60,075 nt of DNA, taken from Oscillospiraceae bacterium (GTDB taxonomy: Bacteria; Bacillota; Clostridia; Oscillospirales; Ruminococcaceae). The stretch's first letter is position 1. Each line of letters opens with the position of its first letter. The notes under the pieces are model-generated. The model saw nothing but the letters and a program-made list of their open reading frames with translations. It searched no databases and had not been told where the DNA came from. Location of the stretch: positions 1-60,075 of the forward strand of contig JAHHTS010000003.1 in the NCBI GenBank assembly GCA_020024475.1. The letters run 5' to 3'. Of this stretch, positions 24,560-33,056 are shown one piece after another. A program made the translations under genes and the position numbers.

Positions 24560-25891
24560 ATGGCGCTGAAATTTAATGGAAAATACCTTAAAAATTTTGT
24601 TTCAGAATCAGAATTTGAATATTTATACCCTCAAATTGAACTTTGTCATAATTTATTACACTCAAAGAGTGGCGCAGGTAATGATTTCTTAGGTTGGCTT
24701 AATCTTCCCTTTGATTATGATAAAGAAGAATTCGAAAAAATTAAGAAAGCAGCCAACAAAATACGCAGTGATAGTGATGTTCTAGTAGTTATCGGTATCG
24801 GCGGCTCATATCTAGGTGCTCGTGCCGCAATAGAATTTCTTGGCTCAGAGTATTATAATGAACTGAACGAACTGAAAATCTACTTTGTAGGTAACAATAT
24901 AAGTCCAGATTATCTTAACAATATTATAAAAATCTGTGAAGGTAAAAGACTTTCTGTAAATGTTATCTCCAAATCAGGTACTACCACTGAGCCAGCTTTG
25001 GCTTTCAGAGTTTTTAAAAAACTTATGGAAGAAAAATATGGTAAAGAAGAATCCGCAAAACGAATTTATGCCACAACTGACAAGGCTAGAGGCACACTTA
25101 AAAATCTTGCTGATAAAGAAGGATATGAAACTTTTGTCATACCAGATGATGTAGGTGGAAGATATTCAGTTCTCACAGCAGTAGGACTTTTACCTATCGC
25201 AGCGGCTGGATTTAATATCGATAAACTTATGGAAGGTGCCCAGCACGCTGTTAAAGATTTTGAAGTTTGCTCACCAGATAACGATTGTTACAAATATGCA
25301 GCAGCTAGAAACATTCTTTATCGCAAAGGAAAATCCATAGAATTGATGGCTTGTTATGACCCTGATTGGACAAAAATGAACGAATGGTACAAACAGCTTT
25401 ACGGTGAAAGCGAAGGTAAAGACCATAAAGGGATTTTCCCAGCTAGCGTTATTTTTTCAACAGATTTACATTCAATGGGACAGTTTGTACAGGACGGCAG
25501 TCGTACAATATTCGAAACAGTTATAGACATCAAAAAGCCAAAAACTGATTTCTTTCTTGAATCTGATGAAGAAAACGCAGATGGACTTAATTTCTTATCA
25601 AATCAAAACATGTCAATCGTTAATGAAAAAGCCATGCAGGGTACAATTTTAGCACACTGTGACGGAGAAGTTCCTAATATTAAATTGGAACTAGACGCCA
25701 AAGATGAACACACATTAGGCTATGCAATATATTTCTTTGAAAAAGCTTGTGCAATATCGGGATATTTAATAGGAGTAAATCCATTTAATCAACCAGGTGT
25801 TGAAGCTTATAAAGTAAATATGTTTGCTCTTCTCGGAAAACCAGGCTACGAAGACCAAAGAGAAGAATTGCTGAAAAAACTTAGTGATTAA
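24560..25891 (+). CDS. pgi: Glucose-6-phosphate isomerase
   Basis: Interconverts glucose-6-phosphate and fructose-6-phosphate in glycolysis. The 443-residue length fits the short Firmicutes form. VIGIGGSYLGARAAIEFL, VISKSGTTTEPALAFR, GGRYSVLTAVGLLP and the C-terminal NPFNQPGVEAYK motif carry the sugar-phosphate and catalytic residues. ATG at 24560 has GAGGTG upstream and begins MALKFNGKYL as in relatives. Confidence 0.97.
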   Translation: MALKFNGKYLKNFVSESEFEYLYPQIELCHNLLHSKSGAGNDFLGWLNLPFDYDKEEFEKIKKAANKIRSDSDVLVVIGIGGSYLGARAAIEFLGSEYYNELNELKIYFVGNNISPDYLNNIIKICEGKRLSVNVISKSGTTTEPALAFRVFKKLMEEKYGKEESAKRIYATTDKARGTLKNLADKEGYETFVIPDDVGGRYSVLTAVGLLPIAAAGFNIDKLMEGAQHAVKDFEVCSPDNDCYKYAAARNILYRKGKSIELMACYDPDWTKMNEWYKQLYGESEGKDHKGIFPASVIFSTDLHSMGQFVQDGSRTIFETVIDIKKPKTDFFLESDEENADGLNFLSNQNMSIVNEKAMQGTILAHCDGEVPNIKLELDAKDEHTLGYAIYFFEKACAISGYLIGVNPFNQPGVEAYKVNMFALLGKPGYEDQREELLKKLSD

Positions 25892-25923
25892 CGCATAAGC
25901 GTAAAATAAAGGAGTGTATTCTT

Positions 25924-26325
25924 ATGATTAAATTAATTACAGGTCCTAAAGGCTCAGGCAAAACAAAACAGATGCTTGACATGATTAACGAAAATCTCGG
26001 CAAAGTCAAAGGCAACATTGTCTGCATAGAAAAAGCTATGCAGGAAACTCATAACATCAATCCAAGTGTTAGACTTATTGATGTAGACGAATACAAAATT
26101 GATACTTACGAAATGTTCTATGGATTATTTGCGGGCGTTTTGGCAGGCAACTATGATATTGAGCAAATTTACATTGATGGCCTTATGAGAGTTACTGACC
26201 ATGATATGGATAGTTTGGTTAAACTTCTGGAAAGAATGGATGCAATCTCAGAAGGTAAAGAAGTTGTAATTACATTATCAGGAGAAGAAGCATCTTTCCC
26301 GGATGAAGTAAAAAAATACCTTTAA
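25924..26325 (+). CDS. Small P-loop protein of unknown function
   Basis: A 133-residue protein with a Walker A motif GPKGSGKT at residues 7-14 and a hydrophobic strand ending YIDGLM that may serve as Walker B. No other domain fits in this length, so it is a minimal nucleotide-binding protein. It follows pgi by 32 bases with AAAGGAG and shares its transcript, ending at a hairpin. Homologues are sometimes labelled as ATPases; no function is known to me. Confidence 0.75.
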   Translation: MIKLITGPKGSGKTKQMLDMINENLGKVKGNIVCIEKAMQETHNINPSVRLIDVDEYKIDTYEMFYGLFAGVLAGNYDIEQIYIDGLMRVTDHDMDSLVKLLERMDAISEGKEVVITLSGEEASFPDEVKKYL

Positions 26326-26347
26326 TCGTTGAATTTTAACAGTACTT

Positions 26348-26376
26348 AAAGGTGGCTGAATAGGCCACCTTTATTG
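26348..26376 (+). terminator. Terminator of the pgi operon
   Basis: AAAGGTGGC (26348-26356) pairs with GCCACCTTT (26364-26372), loop of seven, followed by a short T-rich stretch. Confidence 0.75.
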
Positions 26377-26421
26377 ATATAATGTGGTCATTATATAGCT
26401 TTACTTTATCAAAATTTATCC

Positions 26422-26450
26422 TTGACAAAACCTATAAAGCTATATATAAT
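26422..26450 (+). promoter_or_regulatory. Consensus promoter of yceD-rpmF
   Basis: TTGACA (26422-26427), 17-base spacer, TATAAT (26445-26450): a perfect housekeeping promoter. Initiation around 26457 leaves a leader of about 20 bases. Confidence 0.85.
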
Positions 26451-26475
26451 AGTTAAGTGACCTATGAGGTGCTTT

Positions 26476-26979
26476 ATGTTAATAAATCTCAATAAAATTT
26501 TCACTCGTGATGAGAAAGAAAAACAGCTTTGTGCAGAATTTGATTTTTCTGCAGAGAATATCAGCTACGATGCTAAGTTTGAAAAGCCTGTAAAGGCAGT
26601 ATTAAACTTAAAAAAAGGCAACGGAGAGATATTCATAAAGCTTTGCGTACAAGCAACAGCCATGTGCAGTTGTGCCAGGTGTCTAAAGCTGTTTGAGAAG
26701 CAATTTGACTTTACACAGGATTTTTTAGTAACTCCATCCATCCTCACAGAATTGGAGCCTGAGATACCTGTGGACGGCAATTATACACTTGACGTAAAAC
26801 AGCTTGTGTTGCAAGAACTTTCTTTGGAAGTTCCTACAGTTTTACTTTGTAAAGAAGAATGTCAGGGATTATGCCCTATATGTGGACGACCAATGGAAGA
26901 AAATTGTGGCTGTCAGTCTGAACCACAGATTGACCCAAGGTTATTAATCTTAAAACAATTATTGGATAATGATGAATAA
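26476..26979 (+). CDS. yceD: YceD/DUF177 family protein
   Basis: DUF177 proteins are encoded next to rpmF across bacteria and in plants are needed for 23S rRNA accumulation, so a role in large-subunit assembly is likely. The 167 residues include CARCLKLFEKQFDF and a C-terminal cysteine cluster (CKEECQGLCPICG ... CGC) that could bind zinc. ATG at 26476 is chosen because AGGTG lies just upstream and the earlier ATG at 26464 would leave only about seven leader bases. Confidence 0.9.
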   Translation: MLINLNKIFTRDEKEKQLCAEFDFSAENISYDAKFEKPVKAVLNLKKGNGEIFIKLCVQATAMCSCARCLKLFEKQFDFTQDFLVTPSILTELEPEIPVDGNYTLDVKQLVLQELSLEVPTVLLCKEECQGLCPICGRPMEENCGCQSEPQIDPRLLILKQLLDNDE

Positions 26980-26997
26980 TTAGAGGAGGTGCTTAAA

Positions 26998-27180
26998 ATG
27001 GCAGTACCAAAGAGAAAACTTTCAAAAGCAAGAAGAGACAAAAGACGTTCAAATGTTTGGAAACTCGAAGCTCCATCATTCGTAAAATGCCCACAGTGCG
27101 GCGAATTGACACTTCCACACAGAGTTTGCAAATCTTGCGGTTATTACAAAGGCAAAGCTGTTATCAAAAAAGAAGCTTAA
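26998..27180 (+). CDS. rpmF: 50S ribosomal protein L32, zinc-binding type
   Basis: The 60-residue protein begins MAVPKRKLSKARRDKRRS and carries CPQCGELTLPHRVCKSCG, the four-cysteine zinc ribbon. AGAGGAGGTG precedes the ATG. Pairing with yceD under one strong promoter is the usual arrangement. Confidence 0.98.
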   Translation: MAVPKRKLSKARRDKRRSNVWKLEAPSFVKCPQCGELTLPHRVCKSCGYYKGKAVIKKEA

Positions 27181-27203
27181 TTCTTTTATATAAATCAGCA
27201 GTC

Positions 27204-27238
27204 AAGGGTAGGTCTTTTCCTGCCCTTTATTTTTTTAT
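27204..27238 (+). terminator. Terminator after rpmF
   Basis: AAGGGTAGG (27204-27212) pairs with CCTGCCCTT (27219-27227) with one G-U, followed by TATTTTTTTATT. Confidence 0.85.
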
Positions 27239-27271
27239 TATAATAAATCTGTGGAAAAATTCACATTGATA

Positions 27272-27280
27272 TGGTATAAT
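27272..27280 (+). promoter_or_regulatory. Extended -10 promoter of the DUF512-der-plsY operon
   Basis: TGGTATAAT provides an extended -10 element 37 bases before the start codon; a -35-like TGGAAA lies 17 bases upstream. Confidence 0.6.
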
Positions 27281-27316
27281 ATAATGTCAGAAATTATTAA
27301 ATAACAGGGAGGTATT

Positions 27317-28627
27317 ATGGCTGTTCATATTACTGGTATTGATCCTGGCAGCGTTGCCGAAAAATACAAAATTTTGCCTGATGATGAGCTTATTACTATA
27401 AATGGCGAAAAAATAAACGATATGATGGATTTGCAGTTTTACTCAACTGACACCGAACTGGATCTTTTGCTGATTAGAGATGGCAAAGAACTAACGATGC
27501 ATATAAAGAAAGCCGATGAATATACACCTCTTGGTTTGGAATTTAATACCTATCTTATAGATAAGCACCATTCGTGCAAGAATAAGTGTATATTCTGTTT
27601 TGTTGATCAGCTACCTAAAGGCTTGAGAAAAGATTTATATTTTAAAGATGATGACGAAAGATTGTCATTCCTATTTGGAAACTATGTTACTTTAACTAAT
27701 CTTTCTCGAAGTGAAATAGACAGAATAAAAAAGATGAGAATTTCACCTATAAATATTTCTGTTCATACCACCAATCCAGAACTGAGAGTTTTTATGATGA
27801 AAAATCCAAGAGCTGCAGAAATAAATGACCTTATGAAAGAGTTTTACGATGCAGGTATTGTAATGAACACGCAGATTGTTCTTTGCAAGGGGGTAAATGA
27901 CGGAGAAAACCTTAAAAATACCATAGATAAGTTGCAAAGCCTTTATCCACAGGTTCAAAGCTGTGCAATAGTTCCAATAGGTGTGACAAGATATCGTGAG
28001 GGGCTTGCAAAGGTTCAAACATTTGGAAGAGATGATTGCCGAAAAGTTATTGAAGATGTGCATAAATGGACAGAAGAGTTCTACCAAAAACATGATATGA
28101 GAATGGTTTACCTTTCTGATGAATTTTATCTTAGAGCTGAGTTGGAAATTCCACCCACAGAATACTATGGTGCTTTTGACCAACTTGAAAATGGCGTAGG
28201 AATGGTGAGAAACCTTATAGATAATTTTAATGATGAACTTGAATGGGCTGAAAAGTTTAACCCTATAAGTGCTGATATTGCAACAGGCGAAGCAATGTAT
28301 CCGATTTTTTGTCAGCTTATTGAAAAAGCCAAGGAAAAGCTTGATGGTAATCTTGATATAACAATACATTGCATAAAAAATAATTTTTTTGGCGGCAATG
28401 TATGGGTTACAGGTCTTATAACAGCCACAGATATAATTGACCAATTAAAAGGAAAAGTAAAAACAGACACATTACTTTTGTGCAATGATATGCTTCGTAG
28501 TGAGCAGGATATGTTTTTAGATAATAAAACACCACGGGACATAGAGAATGCCCTAGGTGTTAAAACGGAATTTTACCCAAATGATGGTTTGCGTCTTGCG
28601 CAGCGTATTTTGGGAACAGAGTATTAG
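27317..28627 (+). CDS. DUF512 radical-SAM-like protein with N-terminal PDZ domain
   Basis: The 436 residues begin with a PDZ-like domain (about 5-60, GIDPGSVAEKYKILPDDELITING), followed by a radical-SAM-type iron-sulphur motif CKNKCIFC (C87, C91, C94) and the DUF512 region. It is cytoplasmic by sequence. The gene sits 18 bases before der, a pairing conserved in Clostridia, which hints at a ribosome-related role. The reaction is not known. Confidence 0.9.
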   Translation: MAVHITGIDPGSVAEKYKILPDDELITINGEKINDMMDLQFYSTDTELDLLLIRDGKELTMHIKKADEYTPLGLEFNTYLIDKHHSCKNKCIFCFVDQLPKGLRKDLYFKDDDERLSFLFGNYVTLTNLSRSEIDRIKKMRISPINISVHTTNPELRVFMMKNPRAAEINDLMKEFYDAGIVMNTQIVLCKGVNDGENLKNTIDKLQSLYPQVQSCAIVPIGVTRYREGLAKVQTFGRDDCRKVIEDVHKWTEEFYQKHDMRMVYLSDEFYLRAELEIPPTEYYGAFDQLENGVGMVRNLIDNFNDELEWAEKFNPISADIATGEAMYPIFCQLIEKAKEKLDGNLDITIHCIKNNFFGGNVWVTGLITATDIIDQLKGKVKTDTLLLCNDMLRSEQDMFLDNKTPRDIENALGVKTEFYPNDGLRLAQRILGTEY

Positions 28628-28645
28628 AAGCAAAGGAGAATGTAT

Positions 28646-29965
28646 ATGGCAAAACCAATTATTGCAATAGTGGGACGACCAAATGTTGGCAAAAGCACAC
28701 TGTTTAACAAGATAATAGGCTCGCGTATAAGTATAGTTGAGGACACACCTGGTGTAACTAGAGATAGAATTTATGCTGAAGGTGAATGGCTTAACAAAAA
28801 GTTTATGTTGGTTGATACAGGTGGCATTGAACCCATAAATGATAACAGTATTTTGCGTCATATCAAACGGCAGGCACAGATTGCTATTGATACAGCAGAT
28901 GTTATTCTTTTTGTAACAGATATTCGCAGTGGTGTTACGGCTAACGACTATGATATCGCAACAATGCTTCTTAAAAGCGGAAAACCAACAATTCTTGTTG
29001 TAAATAAATGTGATACTATCGGCAGAATACCTGATGATATATATGACTTCTATTCACTTGGACTTGGCGAACCATACCCTGTTTCTTCAGTGCATGGGCA
29101 TGGCACAGGTGATATTCTTGATGAATGTTTTAAATATATAAAATACGAAGACGAAGCAGATGATGAAGACGAAAGAATATCAGTTGCGGTTATCGGTAGA
29201 CCTAATGTTGGTAAATCTAGTCTTGTAAATAAGATAATCGGCAATGAAAGAATGATTGTTCGTGATGAAAGCGGAACAACTCGTGATGCTGTTGACAGTT
29301 ATATTGAAAATAAATATGGTAAATTTATTTTTACTGATACAGCTGGAATGAGAAAAAGAGGCAATGTCGATGAAGGCGTAGAAAGATTTTCAGTAATTAG
29401 AGCTCTTGCAGCGGTAGAGCGTAGCAAGGTTTGTGTAATTATGATTGATGGCACAGTTGGCTTTACTGAACAGGACTCAAAAATAGCCGGATATGCCCAT
29501 GAACAAGGAAAAGCTTGTATAATTGCTGTAAACAAATGGGATGCAGTAGAAAAAGATGATAAAACAATGAATGTTATGAGACAACAGCTTATGGAAGATT
29601 TCAAGTTTATGTCTTATGCACCTATCATATTTATTTCAGCCCTTACCGGACAAAGGATTGACAAGTTATTTGAACTTATCAAATTTGTTGATGATCAGAA
29701 CTCATTTAGAACAACAACAGGCGTTTTAAATGATATTTTAGCAAGAGCTGTGGCAAGAGTTCAGCCACCAAGCGATAAGGGTAAACGCCTTAAAATTTAC
29801 TATATGACACAGATTTCAACCCGCCCACCAACATTTGTTGCTTTCTGCAATAATAGAGAACTTTTCCACTTTTCATATCAGAGATACATTGAGAACCAAA
29901 TAAGAGAGGTTTTTGGTCTTGAGGGTACACCGATTAGAATTATAATCCGAGAAAGAGGCGAATAA
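28646..29965 (+). CDS. der: Ribosome-biogenesis GTPase Der (EngA)
   Basis: Der acts in 50S maturation. Two tandem GTPase domains each carry GRPNVGKS (about residues 8-15 and 185-192), DTxG switch motifs (DTGGIEP, DTAGMRK) and NKxD (NKCD, NKWD), followed by a KH-like C-terminal domain. 439 residues. ATG at 28646 is favoured over the one at 28640, which is one base from AAAGGAGA. Confidence 0.98.
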   Translation: MAKPIIAIVGRPNVGKSTLFNKIIGSRISIVEDTPGVTRDRIYAEGEWLNKKFMLVDTGGIEPINDNSILRHIKRQAQIAIDTADVILFVTDIRSGVTANDYDIATMLLKSGKPTILVVNKCDTIGRIPDDIYDFYSLGLGEPYPVSSVHGHGTGDILDECFKYIKYEDEADDEDERISVAVIGRPNVGKSSLVNKIIGNERMIVRDESGTTRDAVDSYIENKYGKFIFTDTAGMRKRGNVDEGVERFSVIRALAAVERSKVCVIMIDGTVGFTEQDSKIAGYAHEQGKACIIAVNKWDAVEKDDKTMNVMRQQLMEDFKFMSYAPIIFISALTGQRIDKLFELIKFVDDQNSFRTTTGVLNDILARAVARVQPPSDKGKRLKIYYMTQISTRPPTFVAFCNNRELFHFSYQRYIENQIREVFGLEGTPIRIIIRERGE

Positions 29966-29967
29966 TC

Positions 29968-30663
29968 GTGATTAGTTTAAGATTTATGTTGGTTTTTATT
30001 GTTAGTTACCTTTTGGGTTCAATTAGTTTTGCAATAGTTATCAGCAAAGGAATTTACAAAAAAGATATACGAGATTTTGGTTCTGGAAATGCAGGTATGA
30101 CAAATATTTTGCGTACATTTGGCAAAAAAGCCGCAGTGTTAACTTTTGCAGGTGACACTTTAAAAGGTGCGGCGGCTGTGTGGTTTGCAAGATTTATAAT
30201 GAGAGATATGATAATTCCTACTGCTCCGGTGGCTACTAATTCACTTATCATATTCTCACATGAAATTAACTACACATCTATTGAAGTAGCTGAAACTGCT
30301 GTATTTATAGCTGTTTTTGGAGCTATTTTAGGACACCTATATCCAATTTATTTTAAATTCAAAGGTGGTAAAGGCATAAGCGTAATTTGTGGTTCAATGC
30401 TAGCTGCGACACCTATCACAACAGCCATATCATTCTCACTTTTCTTTTTGATTGTTTTTACAACTAGAATTGTTTCGCTAGCTTCTATTTTGTCTTGTTG
30501 CAGTTATCCGTTTGTAACAATGGCTTATTTTGCTATAACTGACACTTTTTCAAGGCCTAATTTGATAGCGTCATTGTTCTTCCCATTGATTGTGATTTAT
30601 ACGCATCGTGCCAATATTAAAAGACTAATTCATGGTACAGAGTATAAATTTGGCAAGAAATAA
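29968..30663 (+). CDS. plsY: Glycerol-3-phosphate acyltransferase PlsY
   Basis: A membrane enzyme that acylates glycerol-3-phosphate using acyl-phosphate. Conserved motifs are visible: GSISFAIVISKG, DFGSGNAGMTNILRTFGKK and FKGGKGISV. The 231-residue protein has several hydrophobic helices. It starts with GTG two bases after der; a weak AGAGGCG site suggests coupling to der translation. The stretch after residue 75 (MRDMIIPTAPVATN) looks longer than in compact family members. Confidence 0.95.
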   Translation: MISLRFMLVFIVSYLLGSISFAIVISKGIYKKDIRDFGSGNAGMTNILRTFGKKAAVLTFAGDTLKGAAAVWFARFIMRDMIIPTAPVATNSLIIFSHEINYTSIEVAETAVFIAVFGAILGHLYPIYFKFKGGKGISVICGSMLAATPITTAISFSLFFLIVFTTRIVSLASILSCCSYPFVTMAYFAITDTFSRPNLIASLFFPLIVIYTHRANIKRLIHGTEYKFGKK

Positions 30664-30726
30664 TAAATATTCTATATATGCTAAATCAAATACATTTATA
30701 TAATTTTATAAAAGTTTATTATTGAG

Positions 30727-30762
30727 AAAAGCAGCAGGTGAAAATCTGCTGCTTTTATATTT
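30727..30762 (+). terminator. Terminator after plsY
   Basis: AAAAGCAGCAG (30727-30737) pairs with CTGCTGCTTTT (30746-30756), followed by ATATTTT. Confidence 0.85.
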
Positions 30763-30829
30763 TAAACATATTGAATAAAATTAAAAAAAACACAAATAAT
30801 ATAATTAAACTTTAGGAAAGGATTATATT

Positions 30830-31015
30830 ATGAAAAACATAACTGAAAAAGAGTTAACAGCTTATAACGATTTATTAACACAGGAAAAAGCAGCTGTAGA
30901 CAAATTTAATTATTATGCTCAGAATTGCAAAGATCCAAGTTTGAAAAAACTTTGCAAGGAAGCTGCTGCAAGACATCAGGAACATTTTAATACAATTTAT
31001 TCACAGATTAATTAG
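30830..31015 (+). CDS. Short CotF-like spore coat family protein
   Basis: This 61-residue helical protein (ITEKELTAYNDLLTQEKAAV, then YYAQNCKDPSLKKLCKEAAARHQEHF) resembles the ferritin-like CotF/coat family: paired helices with conserved acidic and histidine residues. A GGAAAGGA site precedes the ATG. A second relative starts 8 bases downstream, so the two are cotranscribed. No housekeeping promoter of good quality was found upstream, which would fit sporulation-sigma control. Confidence 0.7.
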   Translation: MKNITEKELTAYNDLLTQEKAAVDKFNYYAQNCKDPSLKKLCKEAAARHQEHFNTIYSQIN

Positions 31016-31023
31016 GAGGGTAT

Positions 31024-31332
31024 ATGGCATACGATGATAAAACAATGATGACTGATATGCTTTCCACACAGAAGTTTATCGCATCTAACTATAATAATTA
31101 TGCTGGTGAATGTGCTACAAAGCGGTCAAAAGGCAAATTGATGAAAATTTTAAGCGATGAGCATGATATTCAGTTTGAAATTTTCGAGAAAATGCAGGCA
31201 AAAGGTTGGTATCCAACACCAGAAGCACCTCAAGATAAAGTAAATGAAGCATTGCAGACGCATCAGAGTGGTGTTACAAATTTAAAAAAAACCAGTGAGA
31301 AAACTCAAAAAAAGACAACGAAAAAGAAATAA
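31024..31332 (+). CDS. CotF-family spore coat protein
   Basis: The 102 residues contain the helical pair MLSTQKFIASNYNNYAGECA and ILSDEHDIQFEIFEKMQAKGWYPTPEA; the GWYPT-type ending of the coat domain is characteristic of the CotF family. A lysine/threonine-rich tail (KTSEKTQKKTTKKK) follows and is not part of the domain. AGGAGG lies in the end of the upstream gene. Confidence 0.82.
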   Translation: MAYDDKTMMTDMLSTQKFIASNYNNYAGECATKRSKGKLMKILSDEHDIQFEIFEKMQAKGWYPTPEAPQDKVNEALQTHQSGVTNLKKTSEKTQKKTTKKK

Positions 31333-31337
31333 ATAAA

Positions 31338-31369
31338 AAAAAGACAGGCGCTTTAAAACCTGTCTTTTT
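31338..31369 (+). terminator. Terminator of the coat-protein pair
   Basis: AAAAAGACAGG (31338-31348) pairs with CCTGTCTTTTT (31359-31369), giving a T run directly at the stem end. Confidence 0.85.
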
Positions 31370-31500
31370 CATTGTTTAAAAAAATAAAATGTCGAAAAAA
31401 CTTATTTTATTAAGAAATATATTAGGCTAAAATAACCAAAAATCACAAAAAAATAAGTCTAATTTATAATATATTCCAAACTTTATTAAACATAGGCATT

Positions 31501-31529
31501 TTGAATTGAGTTTGTAAAATAAGTATAAT
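31501..31529 (+). promoter_or_regulatory. Promoter of the M20-DUF5058 operon
   Basis: TTGAAT (31501-31506) and TATAAT (31524-31529) with a 17-base spacer, 42 bases before the start codon. Confidence 0.75.
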
Positions 31530-31570
31530 ATAATAATCTTAATATTAAAATTTATACGGAGGTAAATAAA

Positions 31571-32995
31571 ATGACATCAAAAGAACAGATTATTAGTTTA
31601 GTAGATGAAAAGAAAAATTTCTTTTCAAAAGTAAGTGACAAAGTCTGGGAAACTCCTGAATTGGGCTTTCTGGAATTCAAGTCCGCAAAAACTTTGATGG
31701 ACGCACTTGAAGAACAAGGATTCAAGGTAGAAAAAGGTCTAGCTGGTATCGAGACAGCTTTCAAAGGAACATTTGGAAATGGAAAGCCAGTGATTTCATT
31801 CTTAGGAGAATTTGACGCATTGCCATCTCTCAGCCAAAAAGCTGGTTTTGGTGTAAAAGATCCGGTAGAAGAAGGCGCTTGTGGCCATGGTTGTGGACAT
31901 AATGCACTAGGTGCGGGAAGTTTGGCTGCCGCAACAGCACTTAAAGATTATATGGAAAAGAATAATATTCCTGGTACAGTTGTATACTTTGGATGTCCAG
32001 CTGAAGAATCTGGTTGTGGTAAAACCTTTATGGCAAGAGAAGGTGTATTTGATGATGTAGATATAGCTATCACATGGCATCCAAGTTCAACAAATGCTGT
32101 TGTTGGTATCTCAAGTTTGGCAAATCGCATTGTTTTGTTCCATTTTAAAGGCAGAACAAGCCACGCTGCAGCATCACCACATCTTGGAAGAAGTGCGCTG
32201 GATGCAGCAGAACTTATGAATGTTGGTGTTAACTTCTTACGCGAACATATTATAGATTCTGCTAGAATTCACTATGCTTTTCAAGATGTAGGCGGTGGAG
32301 CACCTAATGTTGTACAAGACAGTGCAACAGTTCTTTATTATATTCGTGCACCAAAAATAGAGCAGGTTATGGAAATTTACCCAAGAGTTGTTAAATGTGC
32401 AGAGGGAGCAGCACATATGACAGAAACAGAACTCACAGTAGAAATTAAAACAGCACTTTCTGATTATATTCCTAACGATGTTGTTTCAAAAGTTATGAGT
32501 GAATGCATGATGGAGTTAGGTTCAGTTGAATTTTCAGAAGAATCTAAGAAAATTGCTGATGATGTGTTCGCATCACTCACTGAAGATGACATAAAAGCTG
32601 GTATTCAAACACTCTCTGCTTATATGCCAGCAGAAGAAGCAGCAAAAGAAGTTTATAAAAAACTTATTACACAGCCTTTTCCATATAAACGACTTCCAAT
32701 ACATATGCCAGGTTCAACAGACGTTGGTGATGTTTCATATGTTGTTCCTACTGCACAGCTTACAGCGGTAACTGGTGTTATCGGTACACCAGGTCACTCA
32801 TGGCAACAGACATCACAGGCTGGTTCAGTAATAGCACACGAAGGTATTGCGTATGCAGCAAAAGTTATGGCTATGACAGGTCTTAGATTCATTGAGAATC
32901 AAAATCTTATCAAAGATGCAAAAGAGGAGCTAAAAGTTGCAACAGGTGGTGTTTATAACTGTCCTATTCCAAAAGATGTAAAACCTCAGCCATAA
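31571..32995 (+). CDS. M20 family amidohydrolase (AbgB-like)
   Basis: A 474-residue zinc hydrolase of the M20D type. Metal-site segments are visible: GACGHGCGHN (residues 102-111), CPAEESGCG with E145/E146, TWH (H170) and the late STDVGDVSY. A dimerisation domain sits between (GRTSHAAASPHLGRSALDAAEL). Relatives hydrolyse p-aminobenzoyl-glutamate or N-acyl amino acids; the substrate here is unknown. It is followed by two membrane-protein genes in the same direction, so it probably processes something they import. ACGGAGG precedes the ATG. Confidence 0.92.
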   Translation: MTSKEQIISLVDEKKNFFSKVSDKVWETPELGFLEFKSAKTLMDALEEQGFKVEKGLAGIETAFKGTFGNGKPVISFLGEFDALPSLSQKAGFGVKDPVEEGACGHGCGHNALGAGSLAAATALKDYMEKNNIPGTVVYFGCPAEESGCGKTFMAREGVFDDVDIAITWHPSSTNAVVGISSLANRIVLFHFKGRTSHAAASPHLGRSALDAAELMNVGVNFLREHIIDSARIHYAFQDVGGGAPNVVQDSATVLYYIRAPKIEQVMEIYPRVVKCAEGAAHMTETELTVEIKTALSDYIPNDVVSKVMSECMMELGSVEFSEESKKIADDVFASLTEDDIKAGIQTLSAYMPAEEAAKEVYKKLITQPFPYKRLPIHMPGSTDVGDVSYVVPTAQLTAVTGVIGTPGHSWQQTSQAGSVIAHEGIAYAAKVMAMTGLRFIENQNLIKDAKEELKVATGGVYNCPIPKDVKPQP

Positions 32996-33009
32996 ATAAA
33001 AAATATATG

Positions 33010-33035
33010 TTCCCTCGTTCTTTTGAACGGGGGAA
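33010..33035 (+). repeat. Intercistronic hairpin without T run
   Basis: TTCCCTCGTTC (33010-33020) pairs with GAACGGGGGAA (33025-33035) with one G-U around a TTTT loop. Lack of a following T run argues against termination; it more likely protects the upstream hydrolase mRNA and sets unequal expression of the membrane genes. Confidence 0.6.
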
Positions 33036-33056
33036 TAGCGTAATAGGAGAAATATT

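Noticed and set aside
27743..28444. 233-codon minus-strand open frame
   Set aside because: It lies entirely opposite the DUF512 gene, is rich in N, K, Y and C residues typical of a shadow frame, and has no ribosome-binding site.
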